Notes under the pieces: generated by a model
The model's input: only the letters and a program-made list of their open reading frames with translations
What the model was told of the DNA's origin: nothing
Databases searched by the model: none
Position numbers and translations under genes: made by a program
Source of the DNA: Bugula neritina
Lineage: Eukaryota; Bryozoa; Gymnolaemata; Cheilostomatida; Bugulidae
DNA length: 64,000 bases
Direction: 5' to 3'
Assembly: GCA_964035545.1 (NCBI GenBank)
Contig: OZ037771.1
Location: 9,224,408-9,288,407 of the forward strand
Shown: piece by piece, positions 40,801 to 53,400 of the stretch
Layout of the letters: each line of letters begins with the position of its first letter
Numbering within the stretch: the first letter of the stretch is position 1

Positions 40801-43152
40801 TGTAATATGGAAATATTAGAATAACAATAAAACTACTTCAAAAACTATCAAAGTCATTCATGGTGACTTCAGCTACGATACTTTACTAGCAGTGAGGGTT
40901 AAGCCCTTCTTCTTTGACCTTGCTTACAGACTCATGTATTAGTATTCACAGCTACTTTGATTGGTAAATCAAATCTTACTATGAAAAGCTAAATGACTTG
41001 GTTTTCCAATTAAGTGAATTGACTTGCAGGTTAGAAAACTAAAAGGTTGTTTATATGGTGAGCCTGCAGTGTAAACATAATTGCTCTATTGAAACAAAAT
41101 TAACTTTAAAACTCGTACCTGATTTGTAGCTTCTAGCTCACTAACGTGGCCCTTCATCCTGGCAGATCTATCTGAGTGCTGCTTTACTTCGATCTGCTTA
41201 GCTAGTATTCTACACAAAGAAATAGTAAAGACTCTAAAGTATGCCACCGATATTATTCCTAGACATCAAGATCTGAAGCTATTTGACAAAACATATTTTA
41301 GCAAATGAGAGTCATGGCATAAACACAAGTTTATGCACCAATATTGGCTCTTTGTATGGAGAGAGCTCTTAGCTTACACAGAGTCTTTTTCACCAAGCTG
41401 CTTCTCACACTCCTGCAGTTTGTTCTTCAAGTCAATAATTTCTTGATTTTTCTAAAAGATTAATCATACCTGTGTCAGTTTCATAATGTATATACACTAA
41501 GGTGCAAGAAATATAGAGGACCTAAAAGCATAAAATATAAGAATCGAACAACTTACTTCACCTCGTTCTCTTAACAGACCCGTCAACTCTTCTTGTATTT
41601 TAATATGTTGCTGAAGCTGCTCTTCTGAAGCGCTGCAATTGGTATCCAAACTTAAAATACTTAAGAAATATAACTAACATAACCAAAATGCAGTACAAAA
41701 AGTAAAAAGTCAAAAAAGAAATAACTAAAAATATTGACATCAAGCACAAGTATGGAGTAATTTTAGCAACAATCATAGTAATAACTCACACGGATGTAAC
41801 TTTCTTCTGACGCAAGGAAACATTCTCCAGGCGAAGATCCCCTTCATTGCGTTCTAACTCTTTACATTTTGTTTTCAGAGTTAAAACTTCAGTTAAAAGT
41901 TTTGAATCTAAAACCATAACCATAAGAACTCATAAATTTCTAAACCAAATTAGAGTTGGCCATATATTTTGCTTCTCTGAAAAAATAATGTTCCCAATTG
42001 TAAAGCACCAATACATGTAAAGCGATAATTGCGGTTAATTTTTAAACACTTCACAATTTCAACTTGCTGCAAATCAGCAGACAAGAAAATTTTTTAACCT
42101 GTAAAAAAATTTTCACTTTAAAATTTTGAATTATTTAGCAATAACTATTATCAGGCTATTAGAATCATGTATTCTAGTAAAAATATCAAATCTGCAAATA
42201 CAATAGAAATTAATGAAAATAGATGTCATATAAAATAGGTCAATTAGTATTTATTAGATAATATTATAAACATGAAATAATAAACTATTTTACTAATTTC
42301 TAGTTACATGTGATTTAGTTACAGTTTGGTCTTTGCTGCCAGTTTCATTAAACGCTGAGCAAGTTACAGGCCAACTGACACAAAGGAATGTATACTCATA
42401 TTAATTGCCATTCATTATTTGAATTAGGAGCCTTCTGAGTGACAATTGAAGGCAGTTGTCCATTTACCAGCATGTTTTACAAAAGCTGCTGAAACTGACT
42501 GCAAATAAAATTGAAAGTCAGCCTGACTTACTGAAAGAAGAGTAACAGTAAGTTGCCTCTCTTTGTTAATACTATTTGTGACATTGCTATTGCGTAAGTT
42601 CAGTGTCAGCCTAGCAAACATGGTTATGTAGAGACATGCTCAAAAGGCCTCTTTATGCAGTCTAAGCCTCAACAATTAACAGAATGCATGAACAACAATA
42701 GTTCTGCCTTAAAATTATAAAAATGTTTACTATAAACTGTAAACCAATACTTGTCCTAGATGACCAACTAGAAACTATGTATGTTTAGAAGTAAACATGG
42801 CATCACATAAAAGTACAAATATTAGATTTAGATGTAACTCGTAGTTAATAAACACAGCAGACATGGCACTATTAGTTTTACAGTTACTTATTGGTATTAA
42901 TTGCTAGTCACTATTCACTATTGGCTGTTCAAAGACAACATAAAAATGGTGTTATAATGTCAAGGTATCAAGTAATTAAACCAAATCTAACACTTACACT
43001 ACAGCTATACTCATGCGAATAGTAATACTCACTCGAAGACAATAGTATTATTGGCAACAGAACTCACTTGAGTTTACTATTTTGAACAAACTCTCCTTTT
43101 CCACTCGATTTCTTTCTTTCAACAGACCATAAATAACTTTACCAAAGTCCAT
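31885..43152 (-). CDS. ATG16L1: ATG16L1 homologue, autophagy E3-like scaffold (16 exons, complete)
   Basis: Exons in transcript order: 43068-43152, 41790-41907, 41557-41632, 41378-41451, 41119-41209, 40372-40469, 39822-39962, 37456-37513, 36973-37081, 34878-34948, 34420-34615, 33918-34091, 33645-33729, 33453-33500, 32673-32771, 31885-31978. All are GT-AG and in phase: 538 residues plus stop. The start is supported by an upstream in-frame TGA. The N-terminal helix ([21 protein letters not shown]) matches the ATG5-binding segment, followed by a coiled coil to about residue 215 (including LINRWL) and seven WD40 blades (for example [52 protein letters not shown]) ending KVVLWSAF. With ATG12-ATG5, the known protein directs LC3 lipidation; the WD40 propeller serves conjugation to single membranes. 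The linker between coil and propeller is only about 20 residues. The Introns on the WD40 side are loaded with minisatellites. Confidence 0.94.
31990..32353. repeat. 21-bp minisatellite, ATG16L1 intron 15
   Basis: About 17 copies of GTAACTCTGATAATATACAG plus one base, with A/G variants. It lies close to the last acceptor (31979). Long repetitive open frames here are artefacts of the period. Confidence 0.95.
32873..33422. repeat. 24-bp minisatellite, ATG16L1 intron 14
   Basis: About 23 copies of a 24-bp unit containing GAGCTGTAGTAGATACTG then TATAGT. It fills nearly the whole intron between exons 33453-33500 and 32673-32771. Confidence 0.95.
34728..34800. repeat. Two-copy ~40-bp direct repeat, ATG16L1 intron 10
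   Basis: A segment with GTGGTACTCTACCCAACACA occurs twice in tandem. Confidence 0.85.
34949..36062. repeat. 32-bp minisatellite abutting a splice acceptor, ATG16L1 intron 9
   Basis: About 34 copies of a 32-bp unit containing TATATATAGAACATAAGTAC and AAACACTATGTC. Further copies are at 36268-36372. The first unit runs directly into the acceptor of the exon 34878-34948; that acceptor is a variant of the repeat. Confidence 0.95.
36578..36955. repeat. 24-bp minisatellite, ATG16L1 intron 9
   Basis: About 16 copies of a unit containing AGCCATGTAGGTATATAGTA, ending about 18 bp before the donor of the exon 36973-37081. Confidence 0.95.
37665..39557. repeat. Large 24-bp minisatellite (~79 copies), ATG16L1 intron 7
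   Basis: The unit is AGTAATACTGTGACAGTGTG plus GTAT. Variant units recur in the same order at ~576-600-bp spacing, so there is a higher-order structure. A SINE (39558-39770) has landed near one end and repeat sequence resumes at 39774-39798. Confidence 0.95.
39558..39770 (+). mobile_element. tRNA-derived SINE, family 1, copy A
   Basis: Pol III box A (TGGTCTAGGGG, 39569-39579) and box B (GGTTCGAGCCC, 39613-39623) lie in a tRNA-like head, followed by a ~130-nt body. The body resembles 48395-48565 (ATTGGT.ATG.TA..AAGAGCA; GAATAAGTC.TTAGCC). It is inserted in the 24-bp minisatellite. Confidence 0.8.
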
Positions 43153-43309
43153 ATCCTTATATCATTTATAGCCAAACTTCACGGCTAATCAACCTTTTAA
43201 TTATATCAGAAATACATTGTATGACGATCAATTCAAAATTAATAGCCACAACCATAAAATTATTGACTAAACCTACTCCTAGAGCTACTAGCACTGGTGC
43301 TGTATTACA

Positions 43310-43444
43310 AATACTATTACTACTACCAGTACTTACTGCAGTACTACTACTAGTACTATTACCACTAGTAGTAGTAACAGTACTACTAAGTCCAATACTA
43401 GTAGTAGTAACAGTAATAACTAGTGGTAGTAGCAGCAGCAGCAT

Positions 43445-43476
<32 letters not shown>

Positions 43477-43600
43477 ACTAGTAGTAGTAGCAGTAGTACT
43501 AGTAGTAGTACTAGTAGCACTAGCAGCACTACTAGTACTACTACTGTAACTATAGACGTAGCACTAGCAGTAGACGTAGTGCAACCACAAATCTTTAACA
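43310..43600. repeat. AGT/ACT trinucleotide-rich tract upstream of ATG16L1
   Basis: Blocks of ACT, AGT and AGC triplets alternate in both orientations, so the tract can fold on itself. It lies 160-450 bp upstream of the ATG16L1 start codon. Open frames encoding poly-Ser/Val are repeat artefacts. From 43616 to 44280 nothing further is seen. Confidence 0.85.
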
Positions 43601-44282
43601 ATTGCAAGCTCTGATGGACTGAGACTAATAGGTGATAGTCATAGTGATAGTCATAGTCACTTAGTAACTCTTAGAGTTAGTATCACTGTCTACTGATTGC
43701 ACCGTACTTCCAGTTCCTCTATTCAGTTTACTAACAGTGCTGGGATGGTCTAAACACGTTTGAATTGAATTTAGTCGTACCAAAAACAAATGAAAATACA
43801 TCTCGAAATTAAAATTTAAACTGGAACTTTAAACTCAATCAGTGCAGAGCCATTGCCAGCAGAGAATCAGGGCGAGAATGAGAACGAAAGTGAAATGAAA
43901 AATTAAAAGATCAGCAGTTCAATAAACTTTATACTACTAACAAGCAAAAAATTATCAAAACAAATAAAGATTAAAATTTTTCTAACTTACCTTATAAAAT
44001 TTGATGTAAAGTAAAATTCAAGTCTTCAAGATTAAGTTGTGAGGAAGTTCAAGTTTAGAAACCACTTTTCTTATCAAATTTAACAAAAATTATCATTTCA
44101 GCTGTTTGCGCACTGTAGCCTGTGCTTTTGCAATAATACTTACCAAACACTACGATTGCGAACCGATAGAATTCATAATTGAGATGTTGAAACATTTCTA
44201 GGTACATGCACAGCGTTGCAAGCTTAACATTTATTCACCCCTCAGTTTTTTTATGAATAAATAACTCCAAATTAGAAATCTT

Positions 44283-44450
44283 GAAATTATGCAACAATAA
44301 AAATTGCTATTCTGAAGATGGGCACAGTGGTGCCCGAAATATTAGTTAAATACTTTGCCTAATAAAGTAATAAAACCACGATGTTTCTTGTATACTTATT
44401 CATTTATTCATAATTAAATTGCTAGCTCGTAAAGATATATTTAAAAATTA
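44283..44450 (+). mobile_element. Penelope-like element tail fragment with hammerhead-like motif
   Basis: This matches 9110-9260. The motif CTGAAGA (44312-44318) is followed by stem GGGCAC/GUGCCC (44320-44325 with 44330-44335), loop AGUG, and GAAA. The fourth pair is C-G here and U-A in the foldback copy. One extra U between core and stem makes it hammerhead-like, not canonical. Confidence 0.6.
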
Positions 44451-44556
44451 ATACTGTTATTAGTGAAGTATATAACACCTACACACACAGGCATGTACGC
44501 ACACATAATTTTTTTTGTCTATTATTGCCGTGGTCCGTAATGGCTTACATCTCGTA

Positions 44557-44830
44557 TTAGCTCATAACATCTACTGCTTTTGCCACTATTGACCTCCATA
44601 CTTTTCTATCTTGTGTCAGATCTATACATTGATCAAATATTACGTTAGCGTAATAATATGTTTTGAGGTCTTTTTTGACAGTATCAACCCATAAGAATTT
44701 TTTGGATCCTCTGGGATGTTTCGCTGGGTAGTTCAGATATATCTCTAGTGCTTGCTTGGCTGGTGCACCTTCGGTAGCCTAAGAAGGTGCATGAGCCATC
44801 TTATTCTACGTGTTATATATCATTGAAATG
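44557..44830 (-). pseudogene. Decayed LINE ORF2 C-terminus
   Basis: The minus strand reads TRRIRWLMHLLRLP, then after a frame change HPRGSKKFLWVDTVKKDLK and LTQDRKVWRSIVAKAV, ending in a stop. This is the WLGH...RPRG.P..RW.D.V..DL....DR..WR pattern found at the end of many animal LINE reverse transcriptases. It is short and frameshifted. From 44840 to 46106 I see no gene or repeat. Confidence 0.6.
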
Positions 44831-46108
44831 TTCAATATTAGACATAATAACATAAAAAAACTACAGCATTTTATCTTATGAGTATCTACATATGAAAATG
44901 TCAGTAATACAAGCCTTTTAAATTTTAACAAGTGTGTGCGTGCGTGCTTGTAAACTTAAGAAGCTATTATCAAGTATTATAATACTGATTAATATTAGAT
45001 AATTTTTTAATTAGTCTATGTTCTGTACCATTTAATAGAAGCCAGCTGAGTCAAGTGCAAAGATGAACATTAATTTAAATTACAACTTTTCCTATGTTTG
45101 ACATTCGTGTCCAAAACCTGACAGAAGTATGATGATATGATAAATGAATAACAATAGTGAGAATAAATTAATTGTTAGTGTGGGTTTTGTTGTGTGCTAT
45201 AATGCTGGTGCCAAATGGTACACTTGCAGAAGTTATGTTTACAGTGACAGCCGTCAACCAGTTTGGTTTAATATTACTACATGTTGGTGGCAGTTCAGCA
45301 TAATTCTTCACTTTGTGTATGGTGATGCTTCAAGTGTTACATAAAATCTGATAGCTGACTAAAGGTTTGCATAGTATATTCACAGTTTATGGAAAAGTAG
45401 GAAACAGTGTCAATAACCTATTTTAGAATAAGAAAATAGATAAATCTTCAAGTTTAATTCAAATTGTTAATCTGGTAACTAATGAAATGATATTGTGGCT
45501 AATTTACATATGCCAGACAATTCACTATAATGTGCCTTGGTAGAAATTAGGAAATGAATTTTCATTCTACCCAGGGCAAACTTTGGTCAGCTAATGCCAG
45601 TTGCTGTAAGTAATGAAGTTGGTGGCCACAACATGGTGATACAAGCAAGCCAGCTACTCGTACTTTGGAGTCGAAAACTTTAAATATGACAAATTAAGCA
45701 AAGCTGCTGTGATGTAAACTTAATAACCTTTTCACTGCTGTAAAGGGTTTTAAAGCAGCTAAAGACTGCAGCATGCATCAGTGACTTCACCACTAGATCC
45801 TAACTGTTGTATAATTATTCAAGTTCACATTTATATACTGGGGACGATCTACTAACTTTACTATACAGATTATATGCTGATACAATCTATTATTATAACA
45901 CATATTCTATTAAAGCTTTAATTTGTAATAAAAAACAATCTAATGAAATTCTAATCATAGAACACCTGTAATTTGTTATATAACTTGGTCTAGCCTTGTT
46001 TTCGCAAAAAATAAAGTTCTTATATGAGTTAAACTTTCTACAATAGGTACTATACTACTATATATCATTTTACATAATGTAATAATTTAGCACATATGTT
46101 ACATTGTA

Positions 46109-47434
46109 GGGGTAACGGGGGGGGGGGGGGCACAATGGGCCGAATTTTGCATTTGTTGCTCTCATTCGTCTGTTTTTCAAGTTACTAGTTCAATAATCTC
46201 TAGTCTTAATACTACATCTGTTGTCTATTACAGGTACCAGTTTGTTGTTTCTATCTTTCTCACAACTTTCAGAATAATGAAATTTTCGTGACGAAAAAAT
46301 TGGCCCATTGTGCCCCGGTACCGGGGTACAATGGGCCACTGGGTGGGACACAACAAATATGTTGAAATTTTGCAGATTTTGTTGCATCTGATCTTTATTT
46401 ATCTAATGTTACAAGTAATTAAAGATACTCTTTCAGATCTACAGCAAAATTTATGTTTTAGCTGTACAGTTTGTGCCACTACGGATAGCAAAGGAAGGCA
46501 AAATCAAACGCACGTCCCTCGGTTCTGCAGTGCCATTATCATTACTGTTTAAAACTAAAAATGTTTTGTTATTTTCACTTTAAAGCAACGTTTATTTAAA
46601 AAAAACTTTACTAACATGTACTACAAAATTCTGAGTGAACTTTTTTCAATGAACTGTAGCTAAGGTGCATGCATGGCTGAGGTTTGTGACTGGAGTACGG
46701 AAGGGAGAGGGGGGAGCAAATGAGCAAATCACAATTTATTTCAGTCAAATGCATGTATATTCCCTCAATGGTGTAATATATAATGATTATCATGACTATC
46801 TCTTAGTAGCAACAGCAGAGTGTTTTGTATTATGTATAAAATGGCAAAGCTTTAACCTCACCAGATGTATGTATTAGGGGAGCTTCACCTTGTAGTTTTG
46901 TAGTCTTACCATGATGTCTTTGATATTTTACAAAAAGGTCAGAAATGGCTATATTTATAGATTTTAGTAACAGTTCAACCAACTTTTTGGGCAAACAAAC
47001 TAATAACAGTGATCAGGGTGCAATAATCAGGTGGCTCATTGTGCCCCGGCCAGCGTGGCCCATTGTGCCCCGTGTGGCCAAATTGAAAATAAATGTGCCT
47101 CAAGGAAAATTTATTTCAGTGTTTGCTGTTATACTAGTTAAGCATTGTAGAGACAAGCAATGGCAACAATATCAGTAAAATCTAGGCTTCTTGCCTTTGA
47201 GTGTAAAAAGTTATAAGGCTTTAACGACGTCCTAAAGAATTTACAAAAAGTAGGTAAAAACAGTTTTTTACTCGCCTTTTCAACACGTATGTTTCGCAAG
47301 TGTTGAAACTACAAAGGCTGAATAATTATGTCAATATCTTTTTATGAAAAAAAATCACAACTCTAAGTCAATAAATTCTCTCACAATTTGGCCGGCTTTT
47401 TGTACCCCTATGACCGTTGTGCCTCCGTTACCCC
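46109..47434. mobile_element. Non-autonomous TIR DNA transposon with TA target duplication
   Basis: The ends are inverted: GGGGTAACGG...GCACAATGG on the left and CCGTTGTGCCTCCGTTACCCC on the right, each bordered by TA, as in Tc1/mariner-type elements. Subterminal CCCATTGTGCCCCGG copies recur at 46303-46340 and 47036-47072. No transposase ORF is visible. A G14 run at 46117-46130 sits in the left end. Confidence 0.7.
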
Positions 47435-47699
47435 TATACTATATATAGTAGCTATAGTGCTATAGGACTTATTACAATGTATATTAAAGTAGGGTAAATG
47501 TTGCAGTACGTCTTTTAGAAAGTAGTATATTTTGGACCATATTATAGCAAACACAGTTTGTATGGTCTATATTACAAAATATACAACAGTATGTACTATA
47601 TAGTGCATAATATGGTGCATATCTTACAGCATGCATATCTATTATAATTCTGATTTATTCAATTTCTACTCACTTTTATTTGCAATGAATAGCAGCCAC

Positions 47700-47938
47700 C
47701 GCAGGTGTGAGGGAGCAGCCACGGGTAGGAGGGAGCAGCCACAGGTATGAGGGAGCAGCCACAGGTAGGAGAGAACAGTCACAGGTGTGAGGGAGCAGCC
47801 ACAGGTGGGAGAGAGCAGCCACAGGTAGGAGAGAGCAGCAACAGGTAGGAGGGAGCAGCCACAGGTGGGAGAGAGCAGCCACAGGTAGGAGAGAGCAGCC
47901 ACAGGTAGGAGGGAGCAGCCACGGGTGGGAGGGAGCAG
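47700..47938. repeat. 20-bp minisatellite
   Basis: About 12 copies of GGGAGCAGCCACAGGTAGGA. Intergenic; the flanks 47437-47690 and 47940-48390 show nothing else. Confidence 0.95.
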
Positions 47939-48394
47939 CAGTGTTTTAGAAGTTAAAGACTGGCGTTAGCTTAGGGCTGCACCACAACGTGGGTTACCCG
48001 CGCAGGACACACCGAAAAATCTGTCTACCCCAAAAATGGGCTGTTTTGTGCAGGTTTTCATGCAGGTAGCATGCTGAGCGGAAAGTGCAAAAAGCTCGTG
48101 CGGGTTTGATTTAATTGGCTGATAACCATTTGACAAGTACACTTTTTTTATTTCACTTTGCGTTTTAGTTTTTAGCGAGCTGAATTAAAACAGTTCTATA
48201 TAGTTTGCATTTCCGCTTTTATAATATCTAAAGTCACTTTGCTGATGACATAAGTTAAAAACAAACATCTGTAGTCGAGCAGTAAAGTTATAAACTCCAA
48301 GATCATTAGCTAATAGATTTCCGCACCCACAACACATGCATTGTGTGTGGCAGGTTGCTCCTGGGACGGGTTTTCAAAAATTTGAACCCTTGCA

Positions 48395-48565
48395 GGGTAA
48401 CCTGCATCGAGACGCCTTACGCATAGTAAACACGGGTCATAAATTTGATTACCAGTGAAGTCCATTGGTAATGCTAGGAAGAGCATTCAGTGTCACAATG
48501 TGAATAAGTCTTTAGCCCGTACTCTAAAAGGGATAGGGACTATAAACTCTGTTAGTTTTTAACAG
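48395..48565 (+). mobile_element. tRNA-derived SINE, family 1, copy B (diverged)
   Basis: The body matches 39640-39765; the tRNA head is badly eroded. The following 48566-49090 shows nothing else. Confidence 0.55.
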
Positions 48566-49096
48566 CTGCAGGTGCTACAATGTGACACCCCTATGACTAA
48601 CTCAACTAAAATGTTACCAATTCGCAATAACTACACAACCATATATTATTCAACTGCATTAGTCATTTCAAGTATCAGCAAAACATTTTGGTATTACTCA
48701 GTTTTTATGGTTGTTAGAAAATAAAACGAGTAAAGCAAGCATTATTTGAGTTCAATGTTTTAGTACACTGCTTGTATTAATACTTACATGAAATGAGTAA
48801 AAGATGCTATATGATTTTTAACAAAGTCATAATTTATCAGAAACTCCATTTCTGAATAACATTCAAACCTAAACTGGGTTGTTTTTTGCTGAAATGATGA
48901 AAAAAACTTTTTGAATGGTGTATTAGAAAGTTCAAGTGATATGAAATAAGAAATCGTTTGACATAAAAATGTGTGGGTAATGAATGAGGTAGTGTCTTGT
49001 CAAGTCTTTCATGAGACATATGTCTGCTACAACGATTTTATAAATTTCATTATAAATCAGCCAATAGCAACACAGGAAGTTAAGCCACTGACATGA

Positions 49097-49104
49097 TATA
49101 TAAG
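49097..49104 (+). promoter_or_regulatory. TATA box of peroxidase gene 2
   Basis: TATATAAG lies about 64 bp before the chosen ATG (49168). This argues against using the in-frame ATG at 49093, which would lie upstream of the transcription start. Confidence 0.6.
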
Positions 49105-49167
49105 GTTAATTATTGTTGTTTTGATCTTAGTGTCTGGTGCAGGGAGACAGAGCTAAGTTGTGTTGCC

Positions 49168-50358
49168 ATGAAATGCTATATCGTCAGCATGAGATATTTT
49201 ATAGTGTATATTGTCACCACATTGTTCTGTGTGACTCAGGGGGTATATAACCCATACAGATATCAACCTACACACAGGAGAAGGTCAGCATTTTGTTATA
49301 TATTTCGGTATTAATGTAAGAGATAAACTCAGTCGTATACTATCACTTCACACACATCTACCATTATTTATTTTGTACACAAAATATCATTACAGTGATT
49401 CAAATATTTTATGTTACATGGTAAAGTATAACATTAGATACATGAGAACATATATATTTATAATGTGCGCATGTGTACATACGTTTACGTAAGAGACTGG
49501 TGTGATATATTTTGTTGTTCAATAAACAAATAATTTTGAGATAGTAAATTGTTATGTACTTATAGAGTTTATGTTATGTACACTATAGTGTAAGTCATGC
49601 ATGCAGTTGAGTTTGCACGCATAGGATTGCTACAAGCATCAATTATGTACACCAATTGAGTGTTCTATATGTTAAGAAATTTTAGCCTCTGTTTGATGGT
49701 GCACTGTATAACGTGTGTTAGATGGTACACTGTATAGCATGTGTTAGATGGCGCACTGTATAGCATGTGTTAGATGGTACACTGTATAGCATGTGTTAGA
49801 TGGTGTACTGTATAGCATGTGTTAGATGGTGTACTGTATAGCATGTCTTGAATGGTATGCTGTATAGCATGTGTTGGATTGTGTACTGTAGCATGCGTCA
49901 CGTATTATAAATTCAAGTATGCAGTGCATTATGTATGCGTGCTGCACATGTGGAGTATGTCATAATAGAGTATTTATAGAAATTAAAAGAAGTGACATTT
50001 CAGTTCTAAATGCTATCACTCTTGCTTTAACTGCTACATATTCATAATTTCAGAACATACTGGAATCCAGAGAGGTATGACTGGCGAAGGTAAGTGGGCT
50101 AATTATTACTTTTAACAATAAAAGTAGGTGTTGCATACACATGTAACCAGTAGTGTACAGATGCGTAAGAGTACAGGGTGTATATAGTATATACTGTATA
50201 ATTAGCATTGAGATGCATACCATGTGGTTGTTTCTAAAACTGCATTGCATGGCTGAAACCAGAGTGAGCAAGTCATTTAAGCATATTTTGCCGAGGATAA
50301 AGGTTAAATTAAAAATAACATGTTGACTAGTAATATTTTTATGCACATTGTAAAATTT

Positions 50359-50429
<71 letters not shown>

Positions 50430-53400
50430 TGTATATTCTGTATACCCTTGCAGTTTAGCAAATAAACACGGGAGAGGTCGACAACACACAGTGGTGCCTT
50501 TCTACAGAGCAGCTACTACCAACCAGTTCCCATCAGCTATAACAACTTCAGGTAACTTCAAACTGATAAAACCTTGGCTTCTAAGCTTGCTTTACAACTT
50601 TCATATATCTGCAGCAGTCGTGCTGGTTCCACATATAGGCGTGGATGATTGGCACTATACCAATAGTCTTATGAAACTGTTCACATCTGTATCTTTGTAT
50701 CTTCGGAAACTGCATACTTTTTGCGGGTTAGGAATAGCTCTTAATTATATGCGTGCTTTTCAAGTTATAAATTATTCATAATTTGATGAGTGTGGCTTGC
50801 TATATAAAATAACGCCTAGTTTTGTATTAAAAGTAATTATTTTTATAAAAATTGTCATGTAGGTAATGTAGTTTTAACTTGGTTTGGTTTTGGTTTTCAC
50901 ATTTTGTAAACTTGTATAGTTTATATTCAACAAAACTTCCATTTGTGACCATTAACATTAGCAGGCTTGAGAAGGATGATCAATCTTGTTGAATGTAGTC
51001 AGTTGCTAGGTGAACTTTTGAGTTTATCATAAATTTTCTAGCAATCTGTACTTTTAACAGGATAAAGTTTTGTGTTCATCATATGAGTTGTTAAATTAAA
51101 TTTTAGTTAAAATTTGATTAATTATAAATAAAATTCTATTCTTTTTGGACAGCACCAACACCTGCATGTTGGATTAAACCAGCTCCTAGATGCGACCCGA
51201 ACTCACCATACAGAACTATTGATGGTTCTTGTAACAACTTGAATAATCCTACTTGGGGTCAGTCAGTGAGGCCAATTGGACGTCGTTTGCCTCCCAAATA
51301 CAATCCAGGTATTCTATACCAGTAAATGCACAAAGCTGTGTGCACACATAATATTGAAGTGAAACCACAGTTTCTAGCAGCTGCAACAGTTGAAGCATCA
51401 CCAACTGTTAACTTGTGTTTAGGGAGTTTAACAGATATCAGAACCATTGGAGTGACAGGCAGACCTCTGCCAAGTGCCAGGGAGGTGTCTACTGGTGTAC
51501 TAGAACTTGCAACTAAGAGAGATTTGTCAACTACTTTGACAGGGATGCATATGACTTGGGGTCAATTCATTGATCATGACCTCACCCATGTACCACTAAC
51601 ACCACCAGTAAGTCACTCTTTAACAGTTGTAGTAAGACATCAACATACAGCTTCTCTGTTGATGATGGTGAATAAGAGCAACATTCATGCATAGTTATAA
51701 GATTAATTTTTCTATCTATACACACAAGAAGATGGTAGAGTCTTACTAATGTATAATCACTGATTTCTAACCTAAACTGCTACCAGATCTCATAGCAAGA
51801 TAAATGTGACTATAACAGCACAAACTTGGAGTACCAAATATGCAACATAAAACAAAATGTAATGTGATTGAAGTGTATACAAAACTATATTATGGTTATG
51901 CCAAGAATATCAGATCAATTGATAACACTTAGAACTTGGCAACAGTTCAATACTAGTAAATCGCAAGACATGTGAACTATTAATTTCTACAGTTATTTTT
52001 AGATAAAGTTCTGTTTGAGAACAAAGTTTTGGGAAAAAGCAAAGTTGTCAAGGAATTTAAGGACAATTAATTAGTATAAAAGCAGATTAGGGCAACATTA
52101 TTTTGTTCTCAACTGAATATTTTAGATGAAATGCTGTAATCAACCAGCTGGAAATCAACACGAAGATTGTATCCCCATAGGTGTGCCTCCAACTGATCAT
52201 TTCTATGGGCCAAGGGGAACAACGTGCTTAGAGCTGAGGCGATCTATGGCCATCAAACCGGGACAGTGTGGTATGTCCCATGATGCTATTTTATTAATGC
52301 TCATTCTAGCGAAATCTATGCTTCATCTAGTTAAATATTTCTTACTATTTTCCATAATACAAGTTCTGTAAACTATTTATTTATTCTTTATGTGTATTTT
52401 ATACAGGAAATACCTTTCGAGAGCAGCTCAATAACCTAACTTCCTACATAGATGCTGGTTTAGTTTACGGTAGCACAGATGAGAGAGCCAAGCAGCTAAG
52501 GTCGTTCTCTAGAGGTCAAATGGCAGATTCAGATGCACGGTATCACTTACCCATTGAGAAACCAGGAACTAAATGTGACATACCACCAATAAATCACCCA
52601 GACAAGAGATGCTTTGCTGCAGGTGAACATTTTTAAGTTCTGTAACTTGATTGGTAACTTTGGCAATGTGTTTATACCTATGATGTTTATACTGTTTAGA
52701 GCATAGCTGACTGAGTTGAACAAATGGGCACTATATAAAACATGTTTAAGGTTTTATGATAACACTTTAATTCAATTGTAAACTAAATCTTTATCCAATA
52801 TACTTTGCTACTAATATAAACAATATTTTAAAGCGTTTAATTTCTAGAACTCTCTAAAACATTATGAAATTGTAGTTCTAAAGTTCTGATCAATTAGCTA
52901 GCATGTATCACATACATATGCTTGTTACTTCATCAATTATTCTATTTTATTCTTCTTAGGAGACACTAAAGCTCAATTAATGATGACAACCTGTTACAAA
53001 TGTGTAGACATAATAAAATGCTACTCTGATGGATTTCTTGTCTAACCTGTTGTTTCTGGCAAGGTGATCGAAGATCGAATGAATGGGGAGGACTCACTGC
53101 AGTGCATGTTATCTTCATCAGAGAACACAATAGAATAGCAGAAGTATTTTACAGAGACTTGAAGTCTTCCAACCCAGGAACATCAGAAAGAGACTTGGAC
53201 GAGAAGATTTATCAGGAAGTCAGAAGAATTATTGCAGCTCAAATTCAGGTTACCAGATTGTCAAATCTAAAGTGTGGAAGTCTTAGCTGCTAGGCCAGTT
53301 AATGAGTTAGTGGGCAAAAATGTAAATTAAAAATAGTTAATGTAGATTAGCTGTGACTATGTTGCTTTTCATAATTGAGATAATGAACAAACTTGATAAT

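Noticed and set aside
43166-43614. Open frames of poly-Ser/Val/Leu upstream of ATG16L1
   Set aside because: Trinucleotide tract open in several frames on both strands; no homology or splice signals.
49093-49170. Earlier in-frame ATG for peroxidase 2
   Set aside because: It lies at the TATA box, upstream of the likely transcription start, and would precede the signal peptide with 25 non-signal residues.
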